DNA of 64,000 nt from Liolophura sinensis (lineage: Eukaryota; Mollusca; Polyplacophora; Chitonida; Chitonidae): the NCBI RefSeq assembly GCF_032854445.1, contig NC_088298.1, positions 795,474 through 859,473 of the forward strand, given 5' to 3'. Both the position numbers and the translations under genes were made by a program. This document shows, piece by piece, positions 21,190 to 32,390 of this stretch (position 1 is its first letter; every line of letters starts with the position of its first letter). Under the pieces are notes generated by a model. It was given only the letters and a program-made list of their open reading frames with translations, had not been told where the DNA came from and searched no databases.

Positions 21190-23080
21190 ATGTTCTGTCT
21201 GGATGATCCTTTGTTAAAATTTAATGAACTTATATTAACAGCAGCTGATAGACCCATTCCTAAGACCTCGACAAATTCAAAATCCAAAAGTAAACACTGG
21301 TATGATAATGACTGTCGTAAGGTTATAAAGGACCGTAAAAAGGCCGAGCGCAAATTGAGCCATTGTCCTGATAATGATAATTTAAACCCGCTTCGCATAT
21401 TCAGAGCGAAGGCTCTTCGATTAATTAGGTCCAAGAGACGATTTTGTTGGCGGACCTTTGTTTCAGGTATTACGTCAAAAACACTAATGTGTAAGATCTG
21501 GAACATGGTTCAGAAGCTTAAGGGCAAAAACAACAAAGCCAAAGTTCAGCATTTAACAGATGGTAATACTTTAATAACATCTCCATCTTTTATAAACTAG
21601 CAGAAACAACATCTCAGCAATCATCATCTGAGAATTATTCTCCTGAATTCGAACACATTTAAAATGAAAAGGAGAAAATTAAACTGCCTTTCTTTTGTAA
21701 GAATTTAGACTATAATTATCTTTTTTCGATTAAAGAGCTTAAAACTTCTTTAAAAAGTCATACGATACTGCGTGTGGCCCAGATAATATATATTATAAGC
21801 TTCTGAATCATTTACCATCTGAGTCACTGGAGATTCTCTCGGACTTACTTAATGATATTTGGATAACTGGTAATTTTCTGCCGTCATGGACGGAGGCGTG
21901 TATTATCCCGGTGCATAAGCCGGGTAAGGATAATATAGATCCAAATAATTACCGTCCCATCCCTCTTACCAGCTGCGTTTGTAAGACTATGGAACGAATA
22001 ATAAATGATAGACTTGTTTGGTTTCTTGAAACCAACAAGCTTTTATCTAATATTCAATGTGGTTTTTGTCAAAGTCGATCTACTTTAGATCACCTTGTTC
22101 GATTTGAAACTTTTATTCGTAATGGTTTATCAATATTGAACATGTGGTGTCGATATTTTTGACCTTGAAACGGCCTACGACACCACATGGAAATATTTTA
22201 TTTTTAAGGACCTGTCTGACATGGGATTAAAGGGACGGTTACATTTATTTATATCTCAATTTTTATCTGATCGTCAGCCTAAGGTACGGGTGGGGTGCAC
22301 TAACTCTGACTCTCATGAGCAGGAAATGGGTGTACTCCTGGGCGGTATCCTTTCATCAACACTGTGTTGGCTAACACATTAACATCTGACACCGAGGGTG
22401 CTTTACATGTGGATGATTTCCTTATATGCTACCGTGCTAAAAATATGAATAACATCGAGCAGCAACTGCAGCTTTGTCTCAATAAGATCGAGAAATGGGC
22501 AGTTGCCCATGGTTTTAGATTTTCTACGTCAAAAAGAGTCGGTACGCATTTTTTTATGCAGGAAACCCCCAGTTTAAATTTTGTTAAACCACTGAAGATT
22601 GTTGGAGAAAATCAATTTTTAGGGGTTATGTTTGATAAGAAATTATCATTTATACCTCATATTAAAATGCTTAAAGCTAAATGTTCAAAGCTTCTCGGTA
22701 TAATTAAGGTCGTGTCTAGCACCGATTAGAGTGCTGACCGATCTATTTTATTAAATCTATATCGTTCTCTGGTGAGGTCTAAATTGGACTACGCCTTCAT
22801 CATTTAGGGTTCCGCAAGGAAATTATTTATCAAAATGTTGAATCTGGTCCATCACCAAGGATTGAGGCTCAGCCTTGGTGCTTTTAGAACTTCACCAGTA
22901 GAAAGTTTATATATGGAGGCTTTTGAATGAGCTTTTTATATAACTGACGCATAAAACTGAGCCTTCAATATGCTACAAAGCTGAAAGCTCACCAAGAAAC
23001 CCTGCCTACGACTGCGTTTTCAAGCCATCATATGTAGATAAGTTTAATAAATGTCCTAACAAGATCACTCTGTTTGGATA
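21190..23080 (+). pseudogene. RT and thumb of LINE copy C
   Basis: Segments in order: 21190-21600 (KPWYDNDCR-like HWYDNDCRKVIKDRKK, MCKIWNMVQKLKGKNN), 21780-22160 (LNDIWITGNFLPSW, KPGKDNIDPNNYRPIPL, KTMERIINDRLVWFLE, GFCQSRSTLDHLV), 22364-22729 (GALHVDDFLICYRAK, NKIEKWAVAHGFRFS, QFLGVMFDKKLSFIPH), then thumb to 23080. The catalytic YVDD is HVDD. At least five stops or frameshifts. Confidence 0.85.
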
Positions 23081-23685
23081 TCGTTTGCATGACTACGTTT
23101 TGAGGCGGTGGCTCATGGGTCAATCGAGTAGATTGAACTTAACCTGTTGGTATAAATCAATCTGTTCGAGTATACCTCATATGGAGTCCTTGGTGTCTTT
23201 CCTGCTGGGTATTCCCAGGTTCAGGCATCGCCCTTGTTGGCACTCCGCGGTGGGGGGGGGGGGAACATATGGGGTGAAATTTATAAATATATGCCATGTC
23301 TGCTTTAAAACTTCCTTTAAATGCTTCAGATATATGTAACCGGTCTTCCTCTCAGCGGACTTTGTCTTCAAGTGCTGATAAAAAGAGGAAAGTTATCAGA
23401 CTCACTTGATAATGAACAGAACAGTTGGCCGGCTTTCAATTTTCTCTCAACTAAGAGTAAACAAAAGCCGGCTTCAAAAAAATTCAATTCGTTTCTGTTG
23501 CAAAGTGCTCCCCAGGGTGCAGCTGGAACCCTAAAAACGTTAAAAAAAACTTAGATCTGGAGACATTCTCGTTGAATGTTTCCGGCAAGAACAATGAAAA
23601 AAATTACTTAACTTAAATAAAATATCTGATATATCTGTTTTCACGTCCCCTCACCATTCCCTGAACAGCTGTCAGGGAATCATTC

Positions 23686-24546
23686 GTGACAGGGATGGAT
23701 ATAACTGATCTAACTGAGGAAGAAATCTGGCAAGAACTAAATTCACAGGGTGTTACCAGAGTAAAACGCTTCATTACGAAGAAGTCTGGTAACATCCTGA
23801 AACTTAATACTTACCTGCTGACCTTTAACACTACCTTCCTTCCCTTGCATATCTACGTTGGCCGGTATAGGGTTAATGTGGATTTATATATCCCTAATCC
23901 TACATGTTGTTTTAATTGCCAAAAATTTGGTCATGGCAGGGGCCAATGTCAGAATAAACTGATTTGTTTTAGATGCGGCAGTGAGGGTCATGATGGTTTC
24001 GACTGCAGCAACACAGTTAAGTGTTGCAACTGCAGTGGAGATCTACAGACTTCGTTTGCCAATGTGGTCAAGCGAATAGCAACTGTTGTTACTCAGACCT
24101 CTTGGACTTGGCCCATTGGAAACGACAAACCTAGCTATGTTTCTGCTCAACTTTCGTCTCAACCCTCGTTAAATTCTTCCTCAACTCAGACTACTTCAAC
24201 ACACCAAATAAAAACAATAAACAATACCGAGCACCCTGGTATACCAACTGAGCCCAATTCCTCTAAAAATAATGACAAAAACAAGTCCAGAAACAAATCT
24301 CAAAATAATAATAAACAAATAACTAATAAACCTAGTGGCCCAACAGAGCGTCCCTCTAAGGCCACTAAGGATCCTATCCAAACTTTTAATAATTTTGGAT
24401 CGTTGGAGGACGTCGGTCCTTCAACATCAGATGCGGATGTGATGGATACATCACCCGTACCAGGGAGATCTAACAGCCGATCTACACGGAAGGGTCGTCC
24501 ACGGTCCAAACACAAAGATAAATCTCCTATACGTCTCCCTCCATAA
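23686..24546 (+). CDS. ORF1 nucleic-acid-binding protein of LINE copy D (286 aa, open)
   Basis: The only intact long LINE frame in the window. The N-terminal third (to about residue 60) matches the EELxxQGVxRVKRF and TYLLTFN segments of other copies. Residues about 70-85 read CFNCQKFGHGRGQC and about 90-105 CFRCGSEGHDGFDC, two CX2CX4HX4C zinc knuckles. A third starts CCNCSGD and is then cut: the HMASSRDC half present in copies E and F is missing through an in-frame deletion that joins to LQTSFANVVKR. The C-terminal half is Ser/Asn/Lys-rich and ends SPIRLPP. The stop TAA overlaps the ORF2 ATG. The upstream Lys-rich segment found in copy C (18663-18900) lies out of frame before 23686, so the protein may be N-terminally short. 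Role: binding and packaging LINE RNA, by analogy with gag-like ORF1 proteins. Confidence 0.8.
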   Translation: MTGMDITDLTEEEIWQELNSQGVTRVKRFITKKSGNILKLNTYLLTFNTTFLPLHIYVGRYRVNVDLYIPNPTCCFNCQKFGHGRGQCQNKLICFRCGSEGHDGFDCSNTVKCCNCSGDLQTSFANVVKRIATVVTQTSWTWPIGNDKPSYVSAQLSSQPSLNSSSTQTTSTHQIKTINNTEHPGIPTEPNSSKNNDKNKSRNKSQNNNKQITNKPSGPTERPSKATKDPIQTFNNFGSLEDVGPSTSDADVMDTSPVPGRSNSRSTRKGRPRSKHKDKSPIRLPP

Positions 24547-27355
24547 TGGCGATATATGATAAAATTATACAGTGGAAATGTCGAGGTCTTAAAGTAAATT
24601 TTATTGAAATATCACAGCTAGTTCAATCATTAAATCCTATTGCCCTTTGTCTTTAGGAAACTCACCTGAAGACATCTGACAAAGATAAAATAACTCTTAA
24701 AAATTATTCATTATGTAGTATTTATTCAAATGAAGAAGAGAGAGCTGCAGGCGGCTCCTCGATCTTTATCAATAACAATATTATTCACAGCCCTGTTTCT
24801 CTGGATACAGAGCTGTGGACGTCCGTGTTTCATTGTCTGAAACAATCACATTATGTTAAAGGTATATTTCGCCGAACATTTCTTTGTCACCTTTGCAGTT
24901 ACATAATTTAAATGAACTGTTGCCAAAACCTTTTATACTACTGGGAGATTTTAATTCCCATAACCCCCTATGGGGCAGTAATAACATAAATGATAGTGGA
25001 GGATTTCTTATCGAAGGAGGAACTGTGTTATTTCAATGATTATTCTAATACCTATTTACATCCGGGTAACGGCACTTATTTTGCTATCGATCTCACTATC
25101 ACAGATCCATCACTTCTCCCGGATTTCTTTTGGAAGGTGCACGGCGATCTTTGTGGTAGTCACCATTTTCCTATAATTCTAGAGCATATCACTTCTAATT
25201 CTTTAGAAGGTGTAACTAGGCGGAAATTCCATAAAGCAGATTGCATCGCATTTGAGATGTTCTGTGAAGCTGATATCACCCTTGTGTAAGGTCTGAGACA
25301 TGGTTCAGAAACTTAAGGGCAAAAATAATAAAGCAAAAGTACAGCATTTAAAGAGAACGTCTGAGAAGTATACTAAAGAATTCCAACATATTAAAAACCT
25401 GAAGGAGAAAATGAATTTTTGTCCTACTGATAATAATTTACACCAGGGTCGTCGATTACTCAAGTACAAGAGACGATCTTGTTGGCGGAACTTGTTTCGG
25501 GCATTACGTCAAAAACACCCAAAAACGTATGGTCTGGAACATGGTCCTCAATCTTAAGGGCAAAAATAATAAAGCAAAAGTCCAGCATTTGAAAGATGGA
25601 GATAATATATATACCTCTCCATCCGATATAGCTAATAAACTAGCCAAGGCAATTTCCAAGACATCTTCTTGTGAGAATTATACTAAAGAATTCCAGCATG
25701 TTAAGGACAAAAATGAAATTGCCCTTTTCTTCTCAGAATTTAGAAGATTATAATTGCCCTTTTAATATTGAGAAACTTAAAACTGCATTAAAAAAGGCCT
25801 ACGATACTGCTTGTGGTCCTGATAACGTATACTATAAGTTTCTGAATCGTTGACCACTAGAGCCACTGAAGACTCTCTTGGACTTGCTTAATGATATTTG
25901 GATAACTGGTAATTTTCCAGCCTCATGGAGGGAGGCGTGTATTATCCCGGTCCCCAAACCGGGTAAGGATCATACTGATCCGAATAATTACCGTCCCGTA
26001 GCTCTTACCGGGTGTGTCTGTAAGACTATGGAACGGATGATCAATGATAGACTTGTTTGGTTTCTTGAAACCAACAAGTTACTTTCTGGTATTCAATGTG
26101 GTTTTCGTCAAGGTATATCTACCATGGATCACCTTGTTGGATTTAAAACCTTTATTCGCGATGGCTTCATCAATAACGAACATGTGGTGTCCATACTTTT
26201 TTGACCTTGAAAAGGCCTACGACACCACATGGAAATATGGTATTTTAAATGATCTTGCTTATATGGGCCTTAAAGGCCCATTACCTTTGTTTATATCCGT
26301 ACTAAATTTTTAGACATAATTTTTGATAGTAAGCTGTCTTTTATACCTTATATAAAAATGCTTAAAGCTAAATGTACAAAGGCTCTCGATATAATTAAGG
26401 TCGTGTCTAGCACCGACTGGGGTGCTGACCGATCAGTTTGACTTAATTTAGATCGTTCTCTGGTGAGGTCTAAATTGGACTATGGATCCATCATTTAGGG
26501 TTCCGCTAGGAAGTCGTATATTAAAATGTTGAATCCTGTTCATCACCAAGGTTTGAGGCTCAGCCTTGAACTTCACGAGTAGAAAGTTAATGCGTGGAGG
26601 CAAATGAGCCTTCTTTATATAACCGACGTACAAAACTGAGCCTTCAATATGCTACAAAGCTTAAAGCACATCCAACAAACGCTGCCTACGACTGTATTTG
26701 TCCACATATAGTGGATTGAAAACATACTAAATGTCCTAGCAAGATCCCTGTGTTCGGTCTTCGGATAGGGGACCATCTTGTGGAGGTTAACATCAGGCTG
26801 GGGGATATGGCTCCGGCGTTTTTTCCGGAGTCTCCTCCATGGCTTCTTCCACAGCCTAAACTAATATTTGATCTACGTAAATATAATAAATCAAATACAA
26901 ATAGCTGCCCTATATAAACCTGTATCTCGGGTTAAAATCCCTTATACTGGCGTAAAGTCTAATATTTTTAAATATATTCGTCGCCTTTGGCAAAGTGAAC
27001 CGGACTTACACTGCACAATAAGACCCACAATAAACTGCATGCTATCCATCCTGTCATTGGCTACAATGCCTATACTTGTCAAATATCTCGCAGATACCAA
27101 GTAGTGTTAACGAGGTGTCGTATTGGGCATTCTCAACTGACACACAATTTCATGTTAGATGGGAGAAGTTCTCCCGACTGTGTTGGATGTGATGAACAAT
27201 ATGGCATCAAGCATATCCTGATTGACTGTGCAGCCTTCGCCCATGTTCGGCACAGGTTCTACACAGTCAACTCTATATATGATTTATTTGACAGCATCGC
27301 TGGCGATGTGGTCATAAATTATTTGAGGGCCATTGGCTTATATCATAAAATATAA
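24546..27355 (+). pseudogene. ORF2 of LINE copy D (endonuclease, partial RT, C-terminal segment)
   Basis: From 24546: MAIYDKIIQWKCRGLK, LETHLKTSDKDK, then GDFNSHNPLWGS near 24945 and 24990-25289 (YLHPGNGTYFAIDLTITDPS, ending GSHHFPIILEH). RT N-terminus at 25300-25760 includes a partial internal duplication: WNMVLNLKGKNNKAKVQHLK appears at 25530 and again, similar, at 25300. 25878-26204 has LNDIWITGNFPASW, PVPKPGKDHTDPNNYRP and KTMERMINDRLVWFLE. After FDLEKAYDTTW (26205) the frame jumps at 26310 to the thumb. RNase H is deleted and only the C-terminal CRIGHSQLTHNFM, PDCVGCDEQYGIKHIL segment remains (27104-27355). Confidence 0.85.
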
Positions 27356-27600
27356 TTTTAATTGTCAAATATGTATAGATAAAGATATACACACATAGAT
27401 TTCGAGATATCCCATTTTTTAAATATTCTGCTTTTCGAGTTTTACCTTTTATTTATTTTTGGTCCGAACATTTTGCTTCATTTTTGATGTTCTCAATGGC
27501 ATATCGAAAACCTGAACTGTCTCGTCTTTTCACCTTGTTCTCGCCACGATATGGCTGAAGTATTGCCAAGGTGGCGTTAAGCCATAGTCATTCATTCATT

Positions 27601-27885
27601 CCTAAAACATAAATTGTTATAAATATTTATAGATAAAATGTTATATACATATAGCTTTTTAGATATACTGTTTTTTAAAATATGCTGGTTTTCGAGTTTT
27701 AACTGTTTTAGTTCTTTTCTTATCTGATTTTAAACATGTTCTAACATTTTTGTTTTATTTTTCATGTTTTCACTACCATATGGAAAACCTGAACGGCCTC
27801 GTGTTTTCACCTTGTGCTCGCCACAATATTGCTGAAATATTGCCGATGTGGCGTTAAGCCATATTCATTTATTCATTCATTCCTT
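27601..27885 (+). mobile_element. LINE family-1 3' UTR and tail, second copy abutting copy D
   Basis: Only the 3' UTR (ATATGCTGGTTTTCGAGTTTT at 27681 and similar) and the tail GCCACAATATTGCTG, GATGTGGCGTTAAGCC and (ATTC)n at 27865-27882. It begins within a few bases of the (ATTC)n end of copy D. Confidence 0.8.
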
Positions 27886-28240
27886 CAAATAATGAGACAG
27901 GTCATCCCAGGAGAAATGGTTTAGCGATTCGAAGGTAAACGTTGGAAAAACAGGTTGGTGGCCTCAGATTTCATTGCACGCATCTGAAAATTAAAGCAGA
28001 AACAAATCAGGAATGCTTTAAACTAACGAAAAAAGATATTACAAATAAAGGTAAGTAAAATATGAAATAACAAGCTGTACACACGCCGACATTTTGTAAT
28101 ATAAACTGCAAAGTAAACCAAGTGGGTTTATTTTCATACATCATTCTTCAGAACTTCTCACATCACGCTGTGAAACGCTTTTTTCCCCAACCTGGCTATT
28201 CTGGATGACATGGCGTGAAGCCGTTTTGCATTCAGAGCGA

Positions 28241-28501
28241 GGAGCCTACGTGGCTCAGTAGATTAGCGCGCTATCGCAGCGTGGTAACCCAGGAGCTTTT
28301 CACCAATGCGATCGCTGTGAGCTCAAGTCCAGCTCATGCTGGCTTCCTCTCCGGCCGTACGGGAGAAGGTCTGCCAGCAACCTCTGGGTGGTCGTGGGTT
28401 TCTGCCCGGTTTTCTCTCAACATAATGCTGGCCGCCCTCGTATAAGTGAAAATATTCTTGAGTATGGCGCAAAACACCAATAAATAAATAAATAAATACA
28501 T
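28241..28501 (+). mobile_element. SINE-1 (tRNA-derived), full-length, with 11-bp target duplication
   Basis: Head GTGGCTCAGTAGATTAGCGC is an A-box-like tRNA start, and GTGAGCTCAAGTCC a B-box, then the SINE body and an (AAAT)n tail. ATTCAGAGCGA flanks both sides (28230-28240 and 28502-28512). It is a pol III-type retroposon mobilised by a LINE. It is not a functional tRNA: the cloverleaf is not restored. Confidence 0.9.
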
Positions 28502-28975
28502 ATTCAGAGCGATTGATGGCAAATATGGCAACACTTTTGAGCGATGTTGCTTTTTTTGTACTGTGGGAACTGTGACTATCAAGTCTCTCAGCCTGTGGAG
28601 GGGATCAATAAGCACCGAGTTACCTCCGAAGGGTAGCCTTTTCTCTTTCAAGAGCTTGGCACGTTTGTTGTTTGGTCTTTCAAATGCGGGGAGCAACGAA
28701 TAGCAAACAAAATCCTGTTCTGGTAGTGCCGGAAACAGTTCTTTGCGTATCTTTGACGTATAAAAAGACAACAGTTTGGTTCGTTGATAGCTTGGTAGTT
28801 GTGTTTACTTCCGAGTCTCGGTCGGTAAATTCCGTCAAGAACCAAGTGTTCGACAAGTGCGCCCCCAAACGATGACATAGTGTCAATATGGTCGTCTAGC
28901 GCGAAAGACTTTCCAAATGAATCACCTGTGGAGGAGTTTATTACCCGTGCGCATTTTATGTGACTGGACAACTCG
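28502..28975 (-). other. Unrecognised protein-like stretch
   Basis: On the minus strand 28771 to about 28505 reads KELFPALPEQDFVCYSLL, KRAKLLKEKRLPFGG and LIDPLHRLRDLIVTVP, with balanced amino-acid composition. The reading then runs into the SINE. 28971-28648 is open in another frame. I do not recognise a family. It could be a fragment of a transposon or of a host exon truncated by the SINE insertion; no splice sites stood out. Confidence 0.3.
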
Positions 28976-29149
28976 GGCCAACGACCAGCTTAGACATGTC
29001 GGTGTACGTACATGAATGTTTTATTGATACCAGCATCAAACTGGGAGGGACAGCACGAGAGGTTGGTAGAATACGGCTACAGGGTGTAAGATGAAACTAG
29101 GGCTTAGCCTCTATAGATAAAAATCTATGGGTAAGCCCGCTAGAGCTAA

Positions 29150-29262
29150 TTTAAAATAAAACCCAAACTGAGGTAAATTGACGAGAGGTCGTATTTCAGA
29201 GGTTACTATCACGTAGTAGGCGTTGATCTGGTCCTACTCTGCGTGCTATACGTCTTTTTGTA
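29150..29262 (+). repeat. Dispersed repeat R-A
   Basis: AAAACCCAAACTGAGGTAAA, GACGAGAGGTCGTATTTCAG, GGTTACTATCACG and TGCTATACGTCTTT align with the family consensus. One of the more complete copies. Confidence 0.7.
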
Positions 29263-29288
29263 ATGGGTTTATGGGCAAGTGTTATTAG

Positions 29289-29366
29289 TTTATTTATTTG
29301 ATTGGTGTTTTACGCCGTACTCCAGAATATTTCACTTATACGACAGTAGCCAGCCTTATGGAGGGC
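29289..29366 (-). mobile_element. SINE-1 fragment
   Basis: TTTATTTATTTGATTGGTG and TTTTACGCCGTACTCC with the CTTATACGACAGTAGCCAGC body. The head is missing. Confidence 0.75.
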
Positions 29367-29404
29367 TTTACGAATGAAATGTGTCCTTCATAACCTATAC
29401 CCAA

Positions 29405-29491
29405 GATACAGTCTAATAGCATTCTTTCCAATATTCTTACGTGTATTCGTCGCATTTGGCAAGTTGAATGCAACCTACACCACCATAGCAA
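29405..29491 (+). pseudogene. LINE family-1 RNase H fragment, left of hAT insertion
   Basis: CAATATTCTTACGTGTATTC and GTCGCATTTGGCAAGTTGAA match the family-1 segment at 13110-13150. It ends CCATAGCAA at the hAT terminus and resumes at 32660 with TAGCAAACTGCAGGCTATTC. Confidence 0.8.
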
Positions 29492-29565
29492 CAGACCTCT
29501 CAACCTAAAATGTTCCCAAGGAGTGAGATTGGGTTACTATCCCAGCCAATTAGGCGCCTAGGCGA

Positions 29566-29730
29566 CCCCTGGAAGCTCTGGGGTTCTAGATTGCCGGAGA
29601 TGCATTCTAGCTCATTTCCGGAGAATAAAACTGCAAATCATTAGACAGCGGCCCCTGGAAGCTCTGGGGTTCTAGATTGCCGGAGATGCATTCTAGCTCC
29701 GGAGAATAAAACTGCAAATCATTAGACAAT
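29566..29730. repeat. 86-bp tandem duplication at hAT left end
   Basis: CCCCTGGAAGCTCTGGGG starts at 29566 and again at 29652, and the two units are nearly identical to ATTAGACA. The second lacks about 6 bases (the TCATTTCC segment). Confidence 0.95.
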
Positions 29731-30362
29731 GTTAACTTACGGTTTTTACAATATCTTCTATTTTTACATAAGAATAACCATCATATTTATCAGCAAATAT
29801 GGACTGCTTTTGATATTCTCTCCTTAAGACAATAAACTGGAAGTCCAAGAGTGAACTTACTGTAGGCCCTATTACAATGTGGAATTGTTAGGAAACTTTC
29901 CGTATTCTACTTCGTTTTGGATCTCGTTTTAGGCGCTTTGATGCAAATCTATACAGATTTTGTGGGGAAAATCAATACTAATAACCAACACCATTTGTCA
30001 GATTGGAAACTGTATTTCCCTGAAATTATTCAAATTGTGGAAACAATCCAAACACACAACAAACCGAAGATAATGTACAATGCATGACGTGATCTAAATA
30101 CCGTGGAGTGGCTTCATAAAATATTTATGAAAATATAATCAGATTAGTCACTTTGTAATTAGCCAGTAGTCTGCAACAATTTACACTAGCTAGACGGCAT
30201 TGTGACTGTTTATAACCTTATAAGGTGACGTGGCACAGATTTATAATCAGGTGGCGACGCCCGATGAATCGTCGATCGGAGGTAGATCTAGTGGTAAAAC
30301 AATTACACTGCCAGTGGTTACAAGAATGTGACTCGTGAGTGCTCTTTTATTATTTGAAAAGA

Positions 30363-30605
30363 TTATTTTTTCTTGTGTAACAAGTTGTATTCATGAGTGG
30401 CCTTCTTGGCGCTGGTTAAGACTTCACTTGGTGGTTCAAATTGGTGACAGTTCGCTAGTTTGATGGTCATCAAAGAGGACAGCGTGCCCTCTACTCCCAG
30501 CGATCCTCGAAAAGCGGTTTTGTTTTTTCTCACCATTGAAAATACCCTCTCCTCGCCAGCGTTGGCATGTGGTAGGATAAGTATCAATTTAGCCACTTTA
30601 CTCAA
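30363..30605 (-). pseudogene. hAT transposase C-terminal dimerisation region (frameshifted from the main ORF)
   Basis: Reads LILILPHANAGEERVFSMVR, then KTAFRGSL and TLSSLMTIKLAN, the conserved end of hAT transposases (LP-x-S/A-N-A-x-x-E-R-x-FS). It continues the ORF ending at 30598 after a one-base frame change at GTTGAGTAAAG (about 30598-30604). Without this region hAT proteins do not dimerise, so the break probably kills the copy. Confidence 0.85.
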
Positions 30606-31854
30606 CTAATTCCACTAATTTAAGAGAGGAAAGATGACCCCAAATGACATCCATCCGGAAATAAGACGAAGTCTCGTCCAGTTCCTGGTCATTATCATCT
30701 TCAGTAGGTTTGACGCGGGCGCTGTCCCAGATTTGTCCTGGAATGTGACTTTTTTCCAGCATTTGATATTCCACAAACTCTTCTTGGAGCTTCTCGATCT
30801 CATTCGTTGTTGAGGGAAGATGGTGTGGAAATTTTTTAACGAAGAATTCAATATCATCAAATCCACTCTCATCTTTTCTGAAGAAATCAACGAACTGGGC
30901 GTGCAGAAGCAGGTCGTCATTTAGTGGAAGTTTTGCCAGACATTCTTTTGTAGCTTTCATGTAGAATTGACGCACTGCAGAATAGAACTCAGTAACTTCC
31001 CTTGGTGATACGTCACCATCATTCAACAACTTCTGAACTTTCTGTTTTGTCACAAAACCAATGAAGAGCTGATCATCCTTCAGTTGATTCATTGTCTCAG
31101 AATAGTTGACACTCATCAGATCAATCCCGGCAGCTTTCATATGCTGAATGGTCATGAACTTCCCCATCAACTTCATCAGAAATCTGCGGAGCTGGTGGTA
31201 GATTGCGTAAATACAAGGGTCTTCTCTTTGAAGGAACCTATTCACGGCTGTGAACGTTGGCAGGACAGCGTTGTAGAACAGTAAATAGATTTCTGTCATT
31301 GGATCATTGAACAGATCTTTCAATCGTTTGAAACGAGGTATACTCTCACTGTTTGAGAGGAAGTAGCTCTTCAGGGCGGGGTACATTTGAAGAATTCTCT
31401 TCACAGCTATTTCCAGACTTAGCCAACGTGTATTAACATGTTTTATCACTTGACGATACTTGAAATCACAGAAGTCTGCAAACTCAACAAGCATTGACTT
31501 TCTTTTTGTACTTTTGTCAAAATAATAAAAGACATCAATGCACATATCCTCAACGTCAAAACCAGAAAAGTCAGAAAATGAACTAGATGCCCTACAAGCC
31601 ACATTGTGCACAAGATGACATGGACACCTTATGAAATAACAATCAGTGCTTTGTTGTTTTACCCTTGTAAATATAGAGTTCCTAACCCCAAGATTAACAC
31701 TGGTGTTGTCGACACCAAAGCCAACACAGTTGATCCACGGGATTCCATTTGAGTTTAGAACCTGGTCGATTTTATTGAATATCGCTTGAGCGGTCGCTGA
31801 ATCTCTTCCTTTAGTGGCACACATTCGAGGGTAGTAGGTGAGTGTGAGAATCAT
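30598..31854 (-). pseudogene. hAT transposase, central part (418 codons open)
   Basis: Motifs in order: CVGFGVDNTSVNLGVRNS (the Asp of the catalytic core), CPCHLVHNVACRASSSFS (CxxH of the hAT core), FYYFDKSTKRKS, VIKHVNTRWLSLEIAVKR (the W-bearing motif), DPMTEIYLLFYNAVLP and an alpha-helical insertion domain up to about residue 330. The segment that normally precedes this and carries the first catalytic Asp is not visible: only about 200 AT-rich bases separate it from the finger exon. It is either deleted or hidden by decayed splice sites. Confidence 0.85.
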
Positions 31855-32129
31855 TACATAATGGTTTTAATAAGGGAGATACATCGCAAAAACAAACAAA
31901 TAATAGATAAACCTACTAATGTCCTTCTCAACACTCGGCAGTCAAGGTAATTTCATACTGATATCTAACGATAATAATATACAGCACCGGTACTTCAAGG
32001 GTAGATAATACCTTCGATGCGATTGCTCAAGTTAATATATAATATGATAATGGCCTATCGATAACAGAGGTATTGAAAAACAACGAAAAAATAAAGCTTC
32101 AAAAGATTAGAATTAAAAATCACCTTGGT

Positions 32130-32390
32130 ATTCAGGTCAGATGACTGGCCAGCAAACATACTGGAAATTGTAGGTTGTTTGCTCTTCGTCTTCACAAATT
32201 GCTGATGGGTATCACTGCTGATGTGACGTTTTACATCAGTTTCCCCTTGATGGTAACAGGACAAATTTCGAGTACAAATATTGCAGTAAAACTTAGAACT
32301 GTCACCTTCCACAGCGCTGATGAATGGATATTTCTTGATCCATTCTCTATTGAATTTGCTTTTGTAAGTGGCGGCTCCTCTCCAGAGTTA
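32130..32390 (-). pseudogene. BED-type zinc-finger exon of the hAT transposase
   Basis: Minus strand reads KSKFNREWIKKYPFISAVEG, then FYCNICTRNLSCYHQGETDV and KRHISSDTHQQF: C-x2-C...H-x4-H with the upstream FN-x-EW-L/I-KK-YP motif of the DNA-binding N-terminus in this hAT subgroup. The exon could end at AACACCAAG/GTGATTTTT (about 32126), giving a donor. An in-frame stop lies just upstream near 32395. The finger would bind the element ends. Confidence 0.75.

Larger units (their letters stand above)
18118..23085 (+). mobile_element. LINE family 1, copy C, near full-length 5' end
   Basis: Begins with the same 5' UTR as copy E at 48063, then ORF1 (interrupted by a 649-bp element at 19593-20241), TAATG at 20477-20481, endonuclease, RT and thumb. 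It is cut at about 23085 by the 5' part of copy D, so RNase H and the tail are missing. Confidence 0.85.
23100..27600 (+). mobile_element. LINE family 1, copy D
   Basis: Starts inside the 5' UTR (GGCGGTGGCTCATGGGTCAA, matching 18493 and 48482), has an open ORF1 (23686-24546), a broken ORF2, and ends with the complete family tail at 27535-27598. Two internal deletions in ORF2 at about 26310 (loss of the RT catalytic loop) and about 26900 (loss of most of RNase H). Confidence 0.85.

Noticed and set aside
28241-28330. tRNA gene
   Set aside because: A- and B-boxes belong to the head of SINE-1; the sequence continues into the SINE body and tail and is bounded by an 11-bp target duplication.
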